From Nonomuraea terrae (GTDB lineage Bacteria > Actinomycetota > Actinomycetes > Streptosporangiales > Streptosporangiaceae): a stretch of 64,000 nucleotides of DNA. Numbering within the stretch: the stretch's first letter is position 1; each line of letters opens with the position of its first letter. Of this stretch, positions 1 through 7,786 are shown one piece after another. A program made the translations under genes and the position numbers. The notes below the pieces were generated by a model. It was not told the origin of the DNA. It worked only from the letters and a program-made list of their open reading frames with translations, and did not search any database. The DNA is taken from the NCBI RefSeq assembly GCF_004348995.1, contig NZ_SMKQ01000017.1:1-64000 (forward strand), written 5' to 3'.

Positions 1-102
1 CAGATCGCCCGGGAACTCAACCACCGCCCTCGCCTCGTCCTTGGCGACCGCACTCCGGCCGAGGCCATGAGAACATGGATCACACAGGCCTCTACCAGGT
101 GA
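1..102 (+). pseudogene. C-terminal tail of an IS30-family transposase (runs in from outside the window)
   Basis: Frame 1 is open from the first base and ends at a TGA at 100-102. It encodes 33 residues including LNHRPRLVLGDRTPAEAM, which matches the conserved C-terminus of IS30-family DDE transposases (an LN..PR..LG..TP.E segment). The catalytic domain lies outside the window, so intactness cannot be judged. The 15-20 bases after the stop (TTCGCAACCACCGCTGGA) look like an IS30-type terminal repeat, and the neighbouring minus-strand gene is interrupted there. Confidence 0.75.
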
Positions 103-119
103 TTCGCAACCACCGCTGG

Positions 120-360
120 AAAGCACCAGGAAACCGTAGGCCCCTTCGCCCTCGTAGACGAAGAACACGGGCTGCTCTTCCTCGAAGGCCTCCTCCCGGG
201 GGTACGTCATGACCCGCTCTTCGGGGTCACGGCCGCCGTTGAGCCGCCACAGGAGATCGTCCGCTGTGGTCTCTTCGTCGAGTGGCCGCACGACGATCCA
301 GCAGAGCGCGTCCTCGAACCACTGCTGCTGCTGGAAGAGCCGGCGATAGTGATCGATCAC
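120..360 (-). pseudogene. Hypothetical protein fragment, interrupted by the IS30-like element
   Basis: The minus strand encodes about 80 residues from a GTG at 358-360, containing WFEDALCWIVVRPLDEET and, later, QPVFFVYEGEGAYGFLVLS. The reading stays protein-like until about base 120, where the putative insertion-sequence end begins, so the 3' part appears displaced. The W...C-V-VR-LDE pattern resembles DUF6461-type proteins and the fragment at 26228, but the match is weak and no function is claimed. The frame is also open upstream to the neighbouring gene, so the true start is uncertain. Confidence 0.4.
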
Positions 361-451
361 GCGCCGATAGTCGCAGAAGCCACCGACAAAGAACCCACTG
401 ACGAGGCGGCGACCCGCGCCGAGCCGCCGCCCGCCGTGGAAAGACGAACGA

Positions 452-1222
452 TCACAGGAAACGGGGCGGCCGTTTCTCGAGGAAGGCCTCGACGCCTTCG
501 GCGTATTCGGGGCTGGCGTAGGAGGCGTCGTACAGTGCCAGGACCGCGTCGTCGTCCGCGTGCTGACCGTTCAGGATGCGGTCGATGATCTCTTTGCTGC
601 CGCGCACCGACACCTGGGCCCGGCTCGCGGTGATCTCCGCCAGCTCGTACGCCCGCGCGAGCAGCCGCTCCGCCGGGTGCACCTCGTTGACCAGGCCGAT
701 CCGCAACGCCGTGGCCGCGTCGAGGTGGTCGCCGGTGTAGAGGATCTGCCGGGCCCACGCCGGCCCGACGGCGTCGACCAGCTGTTTGGTGGACGTCAGG
801 CTGTAGACGATGCCGAGTTTGGCCGGAGTGATCCCGAATCGGGCGTCTTCCGAGGCGACGCGCAGGTCGCAGGCGAGCGCCAGCTCGCAGCCGCCCCCCA
901 GGCAGAACCCGGCCACGGCGGCGATCGTGGGCTTGCGCAGGGTGGCGAGCGCGCGTTCTGCGGTGTGCACGATCTCGCTGTAGCGGCGCGCCGCCGCCGC
1001 TCCGCGCCGGTGCGTCTCGAACTCGCCGATGTCCGCGCCCGCGGAGAAGTGCTCGTTTCCGCGTACGACGAGCACGCGGACACCGTCGTCGGCGGCCACC
1101 TCCCGGACCAGGGAGGGGAGCGCCGACCACATCTCCACGTTCATGGCGTTGCGTTTGGCCGGCCGGTCGATCGTCAGCGTGGCGATCGGCCCGCGGGTGT
1201 CCAGCCGCAGGTGAGGGGTCAT
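452..1222 (-). CDS. Enoyl-CoA hydratase/isomerase family protein
   Basis: This 256-residue protein is a full-length crotonase-fold enzyme. Such enzymes hydrate or isomerise the double bond of acyl-CoA thioesters in fatty-acid or aromatic catabolism. Visible marks are the N-terminal TLTIDRPAKRNAMN, the first oxyanion-hole segment HFSAGADIGEF, and the second segment AAVAGFCLGGGCELALACD. In the second catalytic-Glu region the sequence reads FGITPAKLGIV, so one of the two hydratase glutamates is not conserved and isomerase or other chemistry is possible. The chosen ATG (1220-1222) overlaps the stop of the upstream alpha/beta hydrolase gene by four bases (ATGA), which indicates translational coupling. 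It is the only apparently intact gene of its cluster. Confidence 0.88.
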   Translation of the reverse strand: MTPHLRLDTRGPIATLTIDRPAKRNAMNVEMWSALPSLVREVAADDGVRVLVVRGNEHFSAGADIGEFETHRRGAAAARRYSEIVHTAERALATLRKPTIAAVAGFCLGGGCELALACDLRVASEDARFGITPAKLGIVYSLTSTKQLVDAVGPAWARQILYTGDHLDAATALRIGLVNEVHPAERLLARAYELAEITASRAQVSVRGSKEIIDRILNGQHADDDAVLALYDASYASPEYAEGVEAFLEKRPPRFL

Positions 1223-2102
1223 CGTTCGAGCCCGGTGGAGCTGAGCCCGCGCGCCCGCGGGTCGCGTCTGTCCCACCGGTCGAGCTCGACGGCGGCGAGG
1301 AAGTCGAGGACGGCCCGGTTGAACGTGTCCGGCTCCTCCAGGTTGACGGTGCGCCCGGTCTTGGGCAGCACCAGCAGGCCCGCGCTCGGCATGGTGCGCT
1401 TCAGCATGAGGTCCGGCTCCAGGCAGCCCTCGTCCTCGTCGCCCCGATGATCAGGGCGGGGATGTCGACCCCGGCCAGTCTGTCGGCGAGCTCGTAGAGC
1501 GGCGGGCGCTCGCGTCGCACGCTCAGCCGGGTGTTCGCCGAGCCGGTCGCGGAGTGCTCCGCCCGGTGGCCGGCGAATTCGCGCCAGCAAAGCGGGTCCT
1601 TGTTCGCCAGCTGCACGCGAGTGGGCCCGCGCGCGTGACGTTCGGCCACCGCCGCCATGCCCTCGCCGCGCAGCGACTGCGCGAGGTGCTCGCATTCCGC
1701 GCGGAACTCGCCGCGCCGATCGGGAAGCGGGCCCCATCCGCAGGCCGCCACCACCATGGAACGTACGCGCTCCGGGTGGTCCAGCCCCAGGTGCAGCGCG
1801 CAGAACCCGCCCATCGAGAGCCCCGCCACGTAGGCCCGCTCGACCTCCAGCGCGTCGAGCACAGCGATCGCGTCCGCGACGGCGTGCCGCTGGCTGTAGT
1901 CGGCCGGATCCTCCGGCACATCGGACGGAGGGTAGCCGCGGGCGTTGTACGTGATGCAGCGGTACCGCCGGGACAGGGCGCTGACCTGCGGCGTCCAGCT
2001 ACGGTGGTCGCCGGCGAACTCGTGGATGAACAGCACGGCCGCGCCGGTGCCGTGTTCCTCCGCGTAGAGCTCGATGCCGTCAGGCGTTCGGACCATGACC
2101 AT
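1219..2102 (-). pseudogene. Alpha/beta hydrolase with a single frameshift
   Basis: The N-terminal ~200 residues are a clear alpha/beta hydrolase: [10 protein letters not shown] strand-turn, the nucleophile elbow GLSMGGF (Ser in G-x-S-x-G), and a GWG segment. The frame breaks near 1440. The first frame ends after PALIIGA, while the -1 frame continues with [18 protein letters not shown] and a normal C-terminus ending GLER. One extra G in the GGGG run would restore IIGGDEDEG, so this is one homopolymer-type indel, genuine or a sequencing error. The ATG at 2100-2102 has GGAGGG nine bases upstream. The expected acid and histidine of the triad lie in the shifted part. The stop overlaps the downstream hydratase start. 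Confidence 0.8.
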
Positions 2103-2119
2103 GTCTGCTGTCCCTCCGG

Positions 2120-2790
2120 TCACGCGTCGGGGCGGACGAGCACGCGCGCGACCCGACCTGCCGCCATGTCGTCGAACGCCGCGTCGATGCCGTGCAGGTC
2201 CGTCTCCCGGCTGATGAGCGACGCCAGGTCCACAGTGCCGTCGACGGCGTGCTCGTACAGGCGGGGCAGGTCCCGGTCGGGATCGAGCGAGCCGGCCACG
2301 CAGCCGGTGATCGTACGCGCGAAATGGAACAACTCCAGCGCCGAGAACTCCACCTTCTGGTCCTTGCCCCCGATGCCCACGATCGTCACCCGGCCGCCGC
2401 GGCGGGTCATGCCGTAGGCGTCCCGGATGGTCGCCGCCAGCCCGACGCAGTCGAGGGCGTGGTCGGCGCCCCGGCCGCCGGTGAGCGCGCGCACCCGCTT
2501 GCGCACGTCGGGCCCCGCCTCGAGCGTCTCGATCGCCCCCAGGGAGCGGGCGAGGTCGAACGTGCCCGCCTCCCGGTCGACAGCGATGATGGAGCCGGCT
2601 CCCGCCGGCCGTGCCCCTTGTACGGCGGCCTGGCTGAAGACAGGCCGTCCGGCACGAGCCGGGTGGCGGCGGCGGGCAGCACGGTCTCCTGGGCGAACGC
2701 CCCGGTGGACAACCCGGGGAACAGGTCGGTCCCGTCGGCGTCCGAGCCGTGTGGCCGCGTGCTGCGGTCGGCGGCGTGCTCGCAGAGGTG
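2120..2790 (-). pseudogene. Zinc-type alcohol dehydrogenase remnant, lacking its N-terminus and an internal segment
   Basis: Two pieces in different frames belong to one MDR alcohol dehydrogenase. The first (about 2638-2790) has [10 protein letters not shown], around the structural-zinc cysteine region, and [21 protein letters not shown]. The second (2120-2632) has [20 protein letters not shown], the [13 protein letters not shown] nucleotide-binding part, and a normal C-terminus ending VRPDA. About 30 codons and the reading frame are lost between them near 2635, and the catalytic-zinc N-terminal ~90 residues are absent. The 5' edge is fused at about 2790 to the aldehyde dehydrogenase remnant. 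The gene cannot make a functional enzyme. Confidence 0.8.
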
Positions 2791-3026
2791 GGCCACTCGC
2801 GGCCGTTCCCGGACTGCTTGTAGCCCCCGAACGGCGCCAGCGAGTTGAACCGGCCGCCGTTGATGTCGACCTGTCCGGTCCGCATGTTCCTGGCGAAGGC
2901 CACCGCACGATACTTCGACGCGCTCCACACGGCTCCGGCCAGGCCGTAGTCGGTGGCGGCCTCGATGCGCAGGGCGTCGTCGTCGTAGCCGAGGATGCTC
3001 AGCACGGGGCCGAAGATCTCTTCTCC
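2790..3026 (-). pseudogene. Aldehyde dehydrogenase C-terminal fragment
   Basis: About 78 residues starting [17 protein letters not shown] and containing [20 protein letters not shown] and [14 protein letters not shown] form the conserved C-terminal part of NAD-dependent aldehyde dehydrogenases (EEIFGPV and the GG.K.SG motif). The catalytic Cys/Glu domain is missing. At about 2790 the sequence jumps into the alcohol dehydrogenase remnant. At about 3026 it abuts, head to head, an IclR-type remnant on the other strand. It is debris of a former oxidation cluster. Confidence 0.8.
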
Positions 3027-3293
3027 CCGAGTACACGGAGGCGACGATCACCGACCGCGACGCGCTCGAGGCCGAGCTGGAGGTCGTGCGGACGCGCGGT
3101 TACGCCGTGGCCGACCGCGAGCTGCGCGACGACATCTTCTCCGTGGCCGTGCCGATCTTCTCCGGCCGCACGCCGGTCGCCTCCCTGAGCGTGTTCCTCC
3201 CCCGCACCGCCGCCCGGCCGACGGCGGCGCCGAACTGGGCGAGCGCGCCAAGCAGAGCACCAGGCAGATCAGCAGGTCATTCACCGCCGACTG
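3027..3293 (+). pseudogene. IclR-family regulator C-terminal fragment with frameshift
   Basis: The plus strand encodes [40 protein letters not shown] and PIFSGRTPVASLSVFLPR. This is the typical effector-binding domain of IclR regulators (T-D-.-L-..EL..VR..GYA.D..E). The frame shifts near 3220, and the following frame ends ELGERAKQSTRQISRSFTAD, a plausible IclR C-terminus. The DNA-binding N-terminus is absent. IclR regulators often sit beside catabolic dehydrogenase genes like the remnants next to it. The 3' end overlaps the WYL gene by 17 bases. Confidence 0.7.
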
Positions 3294-4236
3294 AGGCCGA
3301 CAGCAGCCTCTCGGCCAGCAAGCGGCAGCGTGTCCCGAGCTCCGGAGGGTCGAGCACCTCGAAGTCGTGCCCCAGCACGAGCACGTGCATGAGCACGAAG
3401 TCGAGATTCGCGCCGCCGCTGAGCACCTCGCAGCGCTCGCTGCCCCGCGGCCGTACGACGGCGGCCGACGCCGAAACCTGCGCGCGCACCGTCTCGGCCG
3501 GCGCGTGCACGAGGAAACGCGCCTGGTGCGGGTAGACCCGGCTCGCCACGCCCTCCTGCACGTACGTCGCCGCGTCGGGCGCCGGGCGCGGGCGGAAACG
3601 CCAGGTCCGCGCCGACACATCGGTCATCCGGTCGACGCGGAAACTGCGCCAGTCGTCGCGGTCGAGGTCGTAGGCGAGCAGGTACCAGCGCCGGTCGGAG
3701 GTGACCAGTCGGTACGGCTCGACCCGCCGCCGTCGCACCTCGTTCCCTGAGGGGTAGTCGAAACCGGCCTCGACCTCGTCGCGGCAGGCTCTGGCCAGCG
3801 TCATGAGCACCTCGGGGTCGACCGGCGTACGCCCTGCGCCGAAGGAGTCCACCGAGCCGGAGAGCGCCCGCACCTCGTGCCGCAGCCGGGTGGGCAGCAC
3901 CCGGTCGAGCTTGGTCAGCGCCCGCAGCGCGGCGTCGCCGGCCACCGCGCCGCTCGCGCCGGCCAGCAGCGAGACCACGGTGGCGATCGCCTCCTCGTCG
4001 TCGAGGAGCAGCGGCGGCAGGTCGTGCCCGGGGCCGAGCTGGTAGCCGCCTCCGACACCCTGGGTGGCGTGCACCGGATAGCCGAGCGCACGCAGCCGCT
4101 CGACATCACGCCGTACGGTGCGCGGCGTGACCCCCAGCCGGTCGGCGAGGTCGGGACCGGTCCAGACCTGGCGCTGCTGCAGCAGCCCCAGCAGGGTGAG
4201 CACCCGCTCCGTCGTACCGCGCTCCACACCGTTCAT
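3277..4236 (-). CDS. WYL-domain helix-turn-helix transcriptional regulator
   Basis: This 319-residue protein has an N-terminal winged helix-turn-helix (RVLTLLGLLQQRQVWTGPDL then LGVTPRTVRRDVERLRALGY), a GVGGGYQLG linker, and a WYL domain in the middle (VEPYRLVTSDRRWYLLAYD, DRDDWRSFRVDRM). The length fits the YafY/PafBC-like family. WYL proteins sense ligands, often nucleic-acid-derived, and control stress genes. The ATG at 4234-4236 begins the standard N-terminus. The gene is divergent from the DinB gene, with an inverted repeat between them, so it probably regulates that pair. Confidence 0.88.
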   Translation of the reverse strand: MNGVERGTTERVLTLLGLLQQRQVWTGPDLADRLGVTPRTVRRDVERLRALGYPVHATQGVGGGYQLGPGHDLPPLLLDDEEAIATVVSLLAGASGAVAGDAALRALTKLDRVLPTRLRHEVRALSGSVDSFGAGRTPVDPEVLMTLARACRDEVEAGFDYPSGNEVRRRRVEPYRLVTSDRRWYLLAYDLDRDDWRSFRVDRMTDVSARTWRFRPRPAPDAATYVQEGVASRVYPHQARFLVHAPAETVRAQVSASAAVVRPRGSERCEVLSGGANLDFVLMHVLVLGHDFEVLDPPELGTRCRLLAERLLSASVGGE

Positions 4237-4260
4237 GACACTCCAGCCTGCCAGACGATA

Positions 4261-4279
4261 GCGGACCGATCCTGTCCGC
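4261..4279. promoter_or_regulatory. Inverted repeat between WYL regulator and DinB genes
   Basis: GCGGAC, seven bases, then GTCCGC form a perfect 6-bp inverted repeat in the 64-bp divergent intergenic region. The position suits an operator of the WYL regulator that would control both directions. Assignment is by position only. Confidence 0.45.
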
Positions 4280-4300
4280 CAGGAGTGCCAGAGTGCCTCC

Positions 4301-4876
4301 ATGAACGCAGACGAACTCGACTGGAACCGGACGCTGCGTGAGCAGATCCAGTTCCACTGGAACCATCAGCTCCGGCCCCGGCTCGACGGCCTCACCGACG
4401 ACGAGTACTTCTGGTCGCCGGTGCCGGACTCCTGGAACGTGTGGCCGCGCGGCAGCTCGACGGCACCCATGCAGGCCGGCTCCGGTGACTTCACGATCGA
4501 CTACGCCTTCCCCGAGCCGGTCCCCACGCCCTTCACCACGATCGCTTGGCGACTCGGTCACGTCATCGTCGGCGTGCTCGCCGCGCGCAACGCGGCGCAC
4601 TTCGGCGCGCCGCCGGCGTCGTACGAGACCTGGGAGTACGCCGGCACCGCGGCCGGCGCGCTCGACCAGCTCGAGACCCAGCTCGACGCCTGGCTGGCCG
4701 GGGTGCGTGACCTCGGCGAGGCCGGGCTCCGGGTCCCGGTCGGCGAGAAGGAGCCGTACCCCGAGGCGCCCATGGCCGACCTGGTGCTGCACATCCACCG
4801 CGAGCTGATCCACCACCTGTCCGAGGTCTGCCTGCTGCGCGACCTCTACCTGCACACGAACGGGAGCGCCCGATGA
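4301..4876 (+). CDS. DinB family protein
   Basis: This 191-residue protein starts MNADELDWNRTLREQIQFHW and matches DinB-like four-helix proteins (NWxxxLxxQLxxHW near the N-terminus, WRLGHVIVGVLAARNAAHFG in the middle, VLHIHRELIHHLSEVCLLRD near the C-terminus). The conserved histidines of the usual metal triad appear as LGHV, HIHRE and IHHLSE. In actinobacteria relatives are often annotated as putative thiol transferases or damage-inducible enzymes; no activity is assigned here. The gene overlaps the next VOC gene by four bases (ATGA), so the two form an operon opposite the WYL regulator. Confidence 0.85.
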   Translation: MNADELDWNRTLREQIQFHWNHQLRPRLDGLTDDEYFWSPVPDSWNVWPRGSSTAPMQAGSGDFTIDYAFPEPVPTPFTTIAWRLGHVIVGVLAARNAAHFGAPPASYETWEYAGTAAGALDQLETQLDAWLAGVRDLGEAGLRVPVGEKEPYPEAPMADLVLHIHRELIHHLSEVCLLRDLYLHTNGSAR

Positions 4877-5334
4877 GCCGCCACATCCAGGTCACCTTCG
4901 ACGCCCACGACCCTCGGGCGCTGTCGTCCTTCTGGCGCGACGTGCTCGGCTACGTCCACCCCGGCCCGCCCGGCGTCGACCTGCCCGAGGGCGCCGACCC
5001 GCTGGCCGCGTGGGACGACTTCCTCGCGCGGGCGGGCGTGCCGGAGGACCGGCGCAACACGGCCTCGGCCGTCGAGGACCCGGACGGGCACGGCCCGCGG
5101 CTGTTCTTCCAGCAGGTGCCGGAGGACAAAACCGCCAAGAACCGCGTCCACCTCGACGTCCGCGCGGCTCCCGGGCTGGAGGGAGCGGAGCGGATGGCGG
5201 CGCTGGAGGCCGAGTGCGACCGGCTCGTCGCGCTGGGAGCGACGCGGGTACGCCGCCACGAACCCGCTCCGCCGATGAGCGCCGGCTTCATCGTGATGAC
5301 CGACCCCGAGGGCAACGAGTTCTGCCTCGACTGA
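4873..5334 (+). CDS. VOC (glyoxalase-like) family protein
   Basis: This 153-residue protein has the paired beta-alpha-beta-beta-beta fold signature: IQVTFDAHDPRALSSFWRDV at the start, KNRVHLDVRAAP in the middle, and the closing VMTDPEGNEFCLD. His, Glu and other metal-ligand positions are present (HLDV, EGNEFC). VOC proteins of this size are glyoxalases, dioxygenases or resistance proteins; the substrate is not predictable. It is translationally coupled to the DinB gene (ATGA overlap). Confidence 0.85.
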   Translation: MSRHIQVTFDAHDPRALSSFWRDVLGYVHPGPPGVDLPEGADPLAAWDDFLARAGVPEDRRNTASAVEDPDGHGPRLFFQQVPEDKTAKNRVHLDVRAAPGLEGAERMAALEAECDRLVALGATRVRRHEPAPPMSAGFIVMTDPEGNEFCLD

Positions 5335-5356
5335 GGGTGGCTGCTGCTCGGCGTGC

Positions 5357-5372
5357 CGGCCTAATAAGGCCG
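5357..5372. terminator. Short hairpin between convergent VOC and methyltransferase genes
   Basis: CGGCCT, AATA, AGGCCG can form a 6-bp stem in the 67-bp gap between two convergent stops. There is no T-run, so it is only a candidate bidirectional terminator. Confidence 0.35.
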
Positions 5373-5401
5373 TCGTCCGGTCCGTCCGATCACGCTCTGG
5401 G

Positions 5402-6418
5402 TCAGCCCTCCTCCGGCCGGCGCATGAGCACGATCCGCCCGAAATTGGTGGGGACCATACGGTGCGGCACCAGACCGGCGGCCTCAGCCTCGGCGACCAG
5501 CTGCTCGGCGGTCGGGGCGAACGGCACCCGTTGCCCCTCGTAGACCAGGCGGCGCAGAGCGAAGGGGACCCGCTGGGCTTCGTCCTGCGGCTCGCTCTCC
5601 ATTTCCTGGATCATCAGCAGCGCTCCCGGCTTCAGAGCTCCCCAGATCATGCGCAGCGTCCCGGCCCGGAAAGGCTCCGGGAAGAACGGCTGAGCCCAGA
5701 AGCAGGCGTCGAAGGCGTCCCGCTCGTCGAAATCCCGCGCGTCCATGCAGCGCACCTCCACGCGGTCCGCCACCCCGAGGTTCTTGGCGCGGTTCTCCGC
5801 CTCGGCCGCGACTGCGGGCACGAGCTCGATCGCCACCGCCCGCATATTCGGGAACATCGAGGCCGAGGCCAGCGTCGCGCCGGCCACCCCGCAACCGACG
5901 TCGAGCAGCCGGCCATCGCGGACCGCGTCGGCGTACTCCGGGACTTCGGCGTACAGATGCTGGAAGACCGCCTGGGTGACCGGCGTGGGCCGCCCGCCGA
6001 CCACCTTGGCGATGGTCAGCGCTTCGGCGTCGCCGAGCCTCACGTCACCCTCATCCTCGGCCGCCTCACGCACCAGCCGGATCATCAGCTCCGCCCTGTC
6101 GAGCACGTTGCCGAGGTCCGTCATGGCATCGTCGGCCGACAACTCCGCGTAGGCCGGGCTCAGCCGGACCTGTCCGTCGTGCTGCTCGACGAAGCCCAGG
6201 GCTTCCAGAGCGCCTACCACGTTCGCGACCCTGTCGACCGGCAGGCGGGAAAAGGCGGCCAACTGGTCCAGGCCGCGCGGCTCCGCGAGAAAGCCTGTCC
6301 ATCCCCGCTCGTGCACCAAGGTCAGCAGGGCCAGGGCCTGCGCGCCGGTCGCGAGCTCCTCCACGCGGCTCTGCGCCGTACGGGCCAGTGCGAGACGCCC
6401 CAATGCGTCGTCAGTCAT
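5402..6418 (-). CDS. SAM-dependent methyltransferase with N-terminal winged-helix domain
   Basis: This 338-residue protein begins with a helical, dimerisation-like region (ALALLTLVHERGWTGFLAEP, LPVDRVANVVGALEALGFV) as in O-methyltransferases. The class I methyltransferase core follows: motif I LLDVGCGVAGATLA, then VAIELVPAVAAEAENRAKNL, and RVEVRCMDARDF. The C-terminus has LKPGALLMIQEME. The substrate is unknown. The ATG at 6416-6418 follows GGGGGA with normal spacing; the frame extends further upstream but without family similarity. The gene stands alone, convergent with the VOC gene. Confidence 0.82.
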   Translation of the reverse strand: MTDDALGRLALARTAQSRVEELATGAQALALLTLVHERGWTGFLAEPRGLDQLAAFSRLPVDRVANVVGALEALGFVEQHDGQVRLSPAYAELSADDAMTDLGNVLDRAELMIRLVREAAEDEGDVRLGDAEALTIAKVVGGRPTPVTQAVFQHLYAEVPEYADAVRDGRLLDVGCGVAGATLASASMFPNMRAVAIELVPAVAAEAENRAKNLGVADRVEVRCMDARDFDERDAFDACFWAQPFFPEPFRAGTLRMIWGALKPGALLMIQEMESEPQDEAQRVPFALRRLVYEGQRVPFAPTAEQLVAEAEAAGLVPHRMVPTNFGRIVLMRRPEEG

Positions 6419-6793
6419 CGTTCGTCCCCCGACAATCAACGGTGTTTCTGCAGTACGCAGGCGCGATGCCAAGCGCTGAGCGGCACTGTAGCCCGCACCG
6501 AAACGCCGCCTCGCCGCGCCTCCGACCATCCGCACAGATCATGCCCGTTGCCGGGGATCACACAACAGGCGACACAGCATCATGCAGTCCGACGAGTTGG
6601 GGGCCCGCATCCACGCGGCATCGCGCGACGGAACCGCCCGTCCTCGAACTGGCCTGAAAAGCACGCGCTGGAGCGCGACGTTCGCACCGGAGGAATCACC
6701 GGCACGCTGCGCCTGGTCACTCCCGGCCGGCACTGCATCGGTCATCCCGGACGCGCACCGTCGCGCAGGTCGACTGCCCTGATCAGGCTCGGC
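6419..6793. other. Intergenic stretch, no gene recognised
   Basis: About 375 bases separate the methyltransferase start and the SDR stop. Short frames are present on both strands, but none has a convincing start, ribosome site or family resemblance. The first ~100 bases presumably carry the methyltransferase promoter. Confidence 0.5.
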
Positions 6794-7537
6794 TCACCAC
6801 GCGACGGGGCCGAGACGATCGATGAAGATCCCGGTCGGCCCGTCCGCGTCGATCGTCGCGAGCCTGACGATCGAATCGGTGCCCTCGGTGACCGTCAGCT
6901 CGCCGGTGTGATTGTTCATGTCGGTCGCGGCGAATTTGCGATTCGCGACTTCTCCGGGAGTGGCGATGTTGAATTTGATTTTCGGCAGCGCCTGGGCGTA
7001 CCGGACGGTGATCATGTTGAGCGCCGCTTTCGACGAGCTGTAGGCGAGCTCGTGGAATTGCGAGAAGGGCTGCTCGGGATCGGTCACGACCGTGAACGAA
7101 CCGCCTGCGCTGGACACCATGACCACCCGCGGATGGTCCGCCGCCTGCAGCAGGGGCAGGAACGCATGCGTGACCCTGATCGGCCCGTACACGTTGGTGT
7201 CGTAGACGGAGTGAATTTCGTCGGCCGTCGCCGCCGCCGGCGCAACACCCTTTCCCGGCGCGCCGGCGTTGTTGATGAGCGCATCGAGTCGATCGGTGTG
7301 CTCCTGAACGAGCCGTACGGCGTCGGTCACCGACTTGTCCGAGGTCACGTCCAGCGGGACCGTCACCACGTTGACGCCATCGGCGGTCAGTTTCTCGGCA
7401 GCCGCGCGTCCCCGGCCTTCGTCGCGCGAGCCGAGAAAGACCGTCCAGCCCATTTCCCCGAGCCGCCGGGCCGCCTCGAAACCGAGCCCCTTGTTTCCTC
7501 CGGTGATCAGCACCGAGGTCTGTTCCGAATTCGTCAT
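6794..7537 (-). CDS. Short-chain dehydrogenase/reductase
   Basis: This 247-residue classical SDR has the cofactor motif TGGNKGLGFEAAR, DVTSDKS, the NNAG motif (ALINNAGAPG), the catalytic Ser (VMVSSAGGSF) and Y-x-x-x-K (LAYSSSKAAL). It should be an NAD(P)-dependent oxidoreductase of unknown substrate. The ATG at 7535-7537 is preceded by GAAGGG. It is divergent from the SnoaL-like gene, and the 249-bp region between them carries an ECF41-type promoter pointing the other way. Confidence 0.9.
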   Translation of the reverse strand: MTNSEQTSVLITGGNKGLGFEAARRLGEMGWTVFLGSRDEGRGRAAAEKLTADGVNVVTVPLDVTSDKSVTDAVRLVQEHTDRLDALINNAGAPGKGVAPAAATADEIHSVYDTNVYGPIRVTHAFLPLLQAADHPRVVMVSSAGGSFTVVTDPEQPFSQFHELAYSSSKAALNMITVRYAQALPKIKFNIATPGEVANRKFAATDMNNHTGELTVTEGTDSIVRLATIDADGPTGIFIDRLGPVAW

Positions 7538-7692
7538 GCCCTTCAAGACGATGTGGCGGGCTCGAATGTGAGGGGGTGTGAGCGGCCTCACGTGTCAGCC
7601 GGTCAACGACTCGGGCCGAAGCAGCCCCACGCCACGAGGCGATCGTCACCCTCTCCCCACGGCGAAGGCGCGCCCGCAGTCTTCTCCTCGGC

Positions 7693-7725
7693 GATTTGTG
7701 ATAGGGCCCCTCGATGTCACAAATC
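7693..7725. promoter_or_regulatory. 9-bp inverted repeat in the SDR/SnoaL intergenic region
   Basis: GATTTGTGA at 7693-7701 and TCACAAATC at 7717-7725 form a perfect inverted repeat with a 15-bp spacer. The right arm overlaps the -35 element of the predicted ECF41-type promoter. The left arm reads TATCACAAATC on the other strand, a near-match to the same -35 element facing the SDR gene, so the palindrome may be two opposed promoter halves or a repressor site. Confidence 0.55.
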
Positions 7726-7741
7726 GGCCGGCTCTGTCGTC
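7715..7741 (+). promoter_or_regulatory. Predicted ECF41-type sigma factor promoter
   Basis: TGTCACA at 7715-7721 and CGTC at 7738-7741 are separated by exactly 16 bases. This is the published consensus and spacing for promoters recognised by ECF41 sigma factors, which commonly drive oxidoreductase, decarboxylase or epimerase genes. It lies about 46 bases upstream of the SnoaL-like start codon. No ECF41 sigma gene is in the window, so the controlling factor would be encoded elsewhere. Confidence 0.65.
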
Positions 7742-7786
7742 CGGTGTACGGGATCCAGGGATCAGGAGCTTCGAGGAGGACGAACC

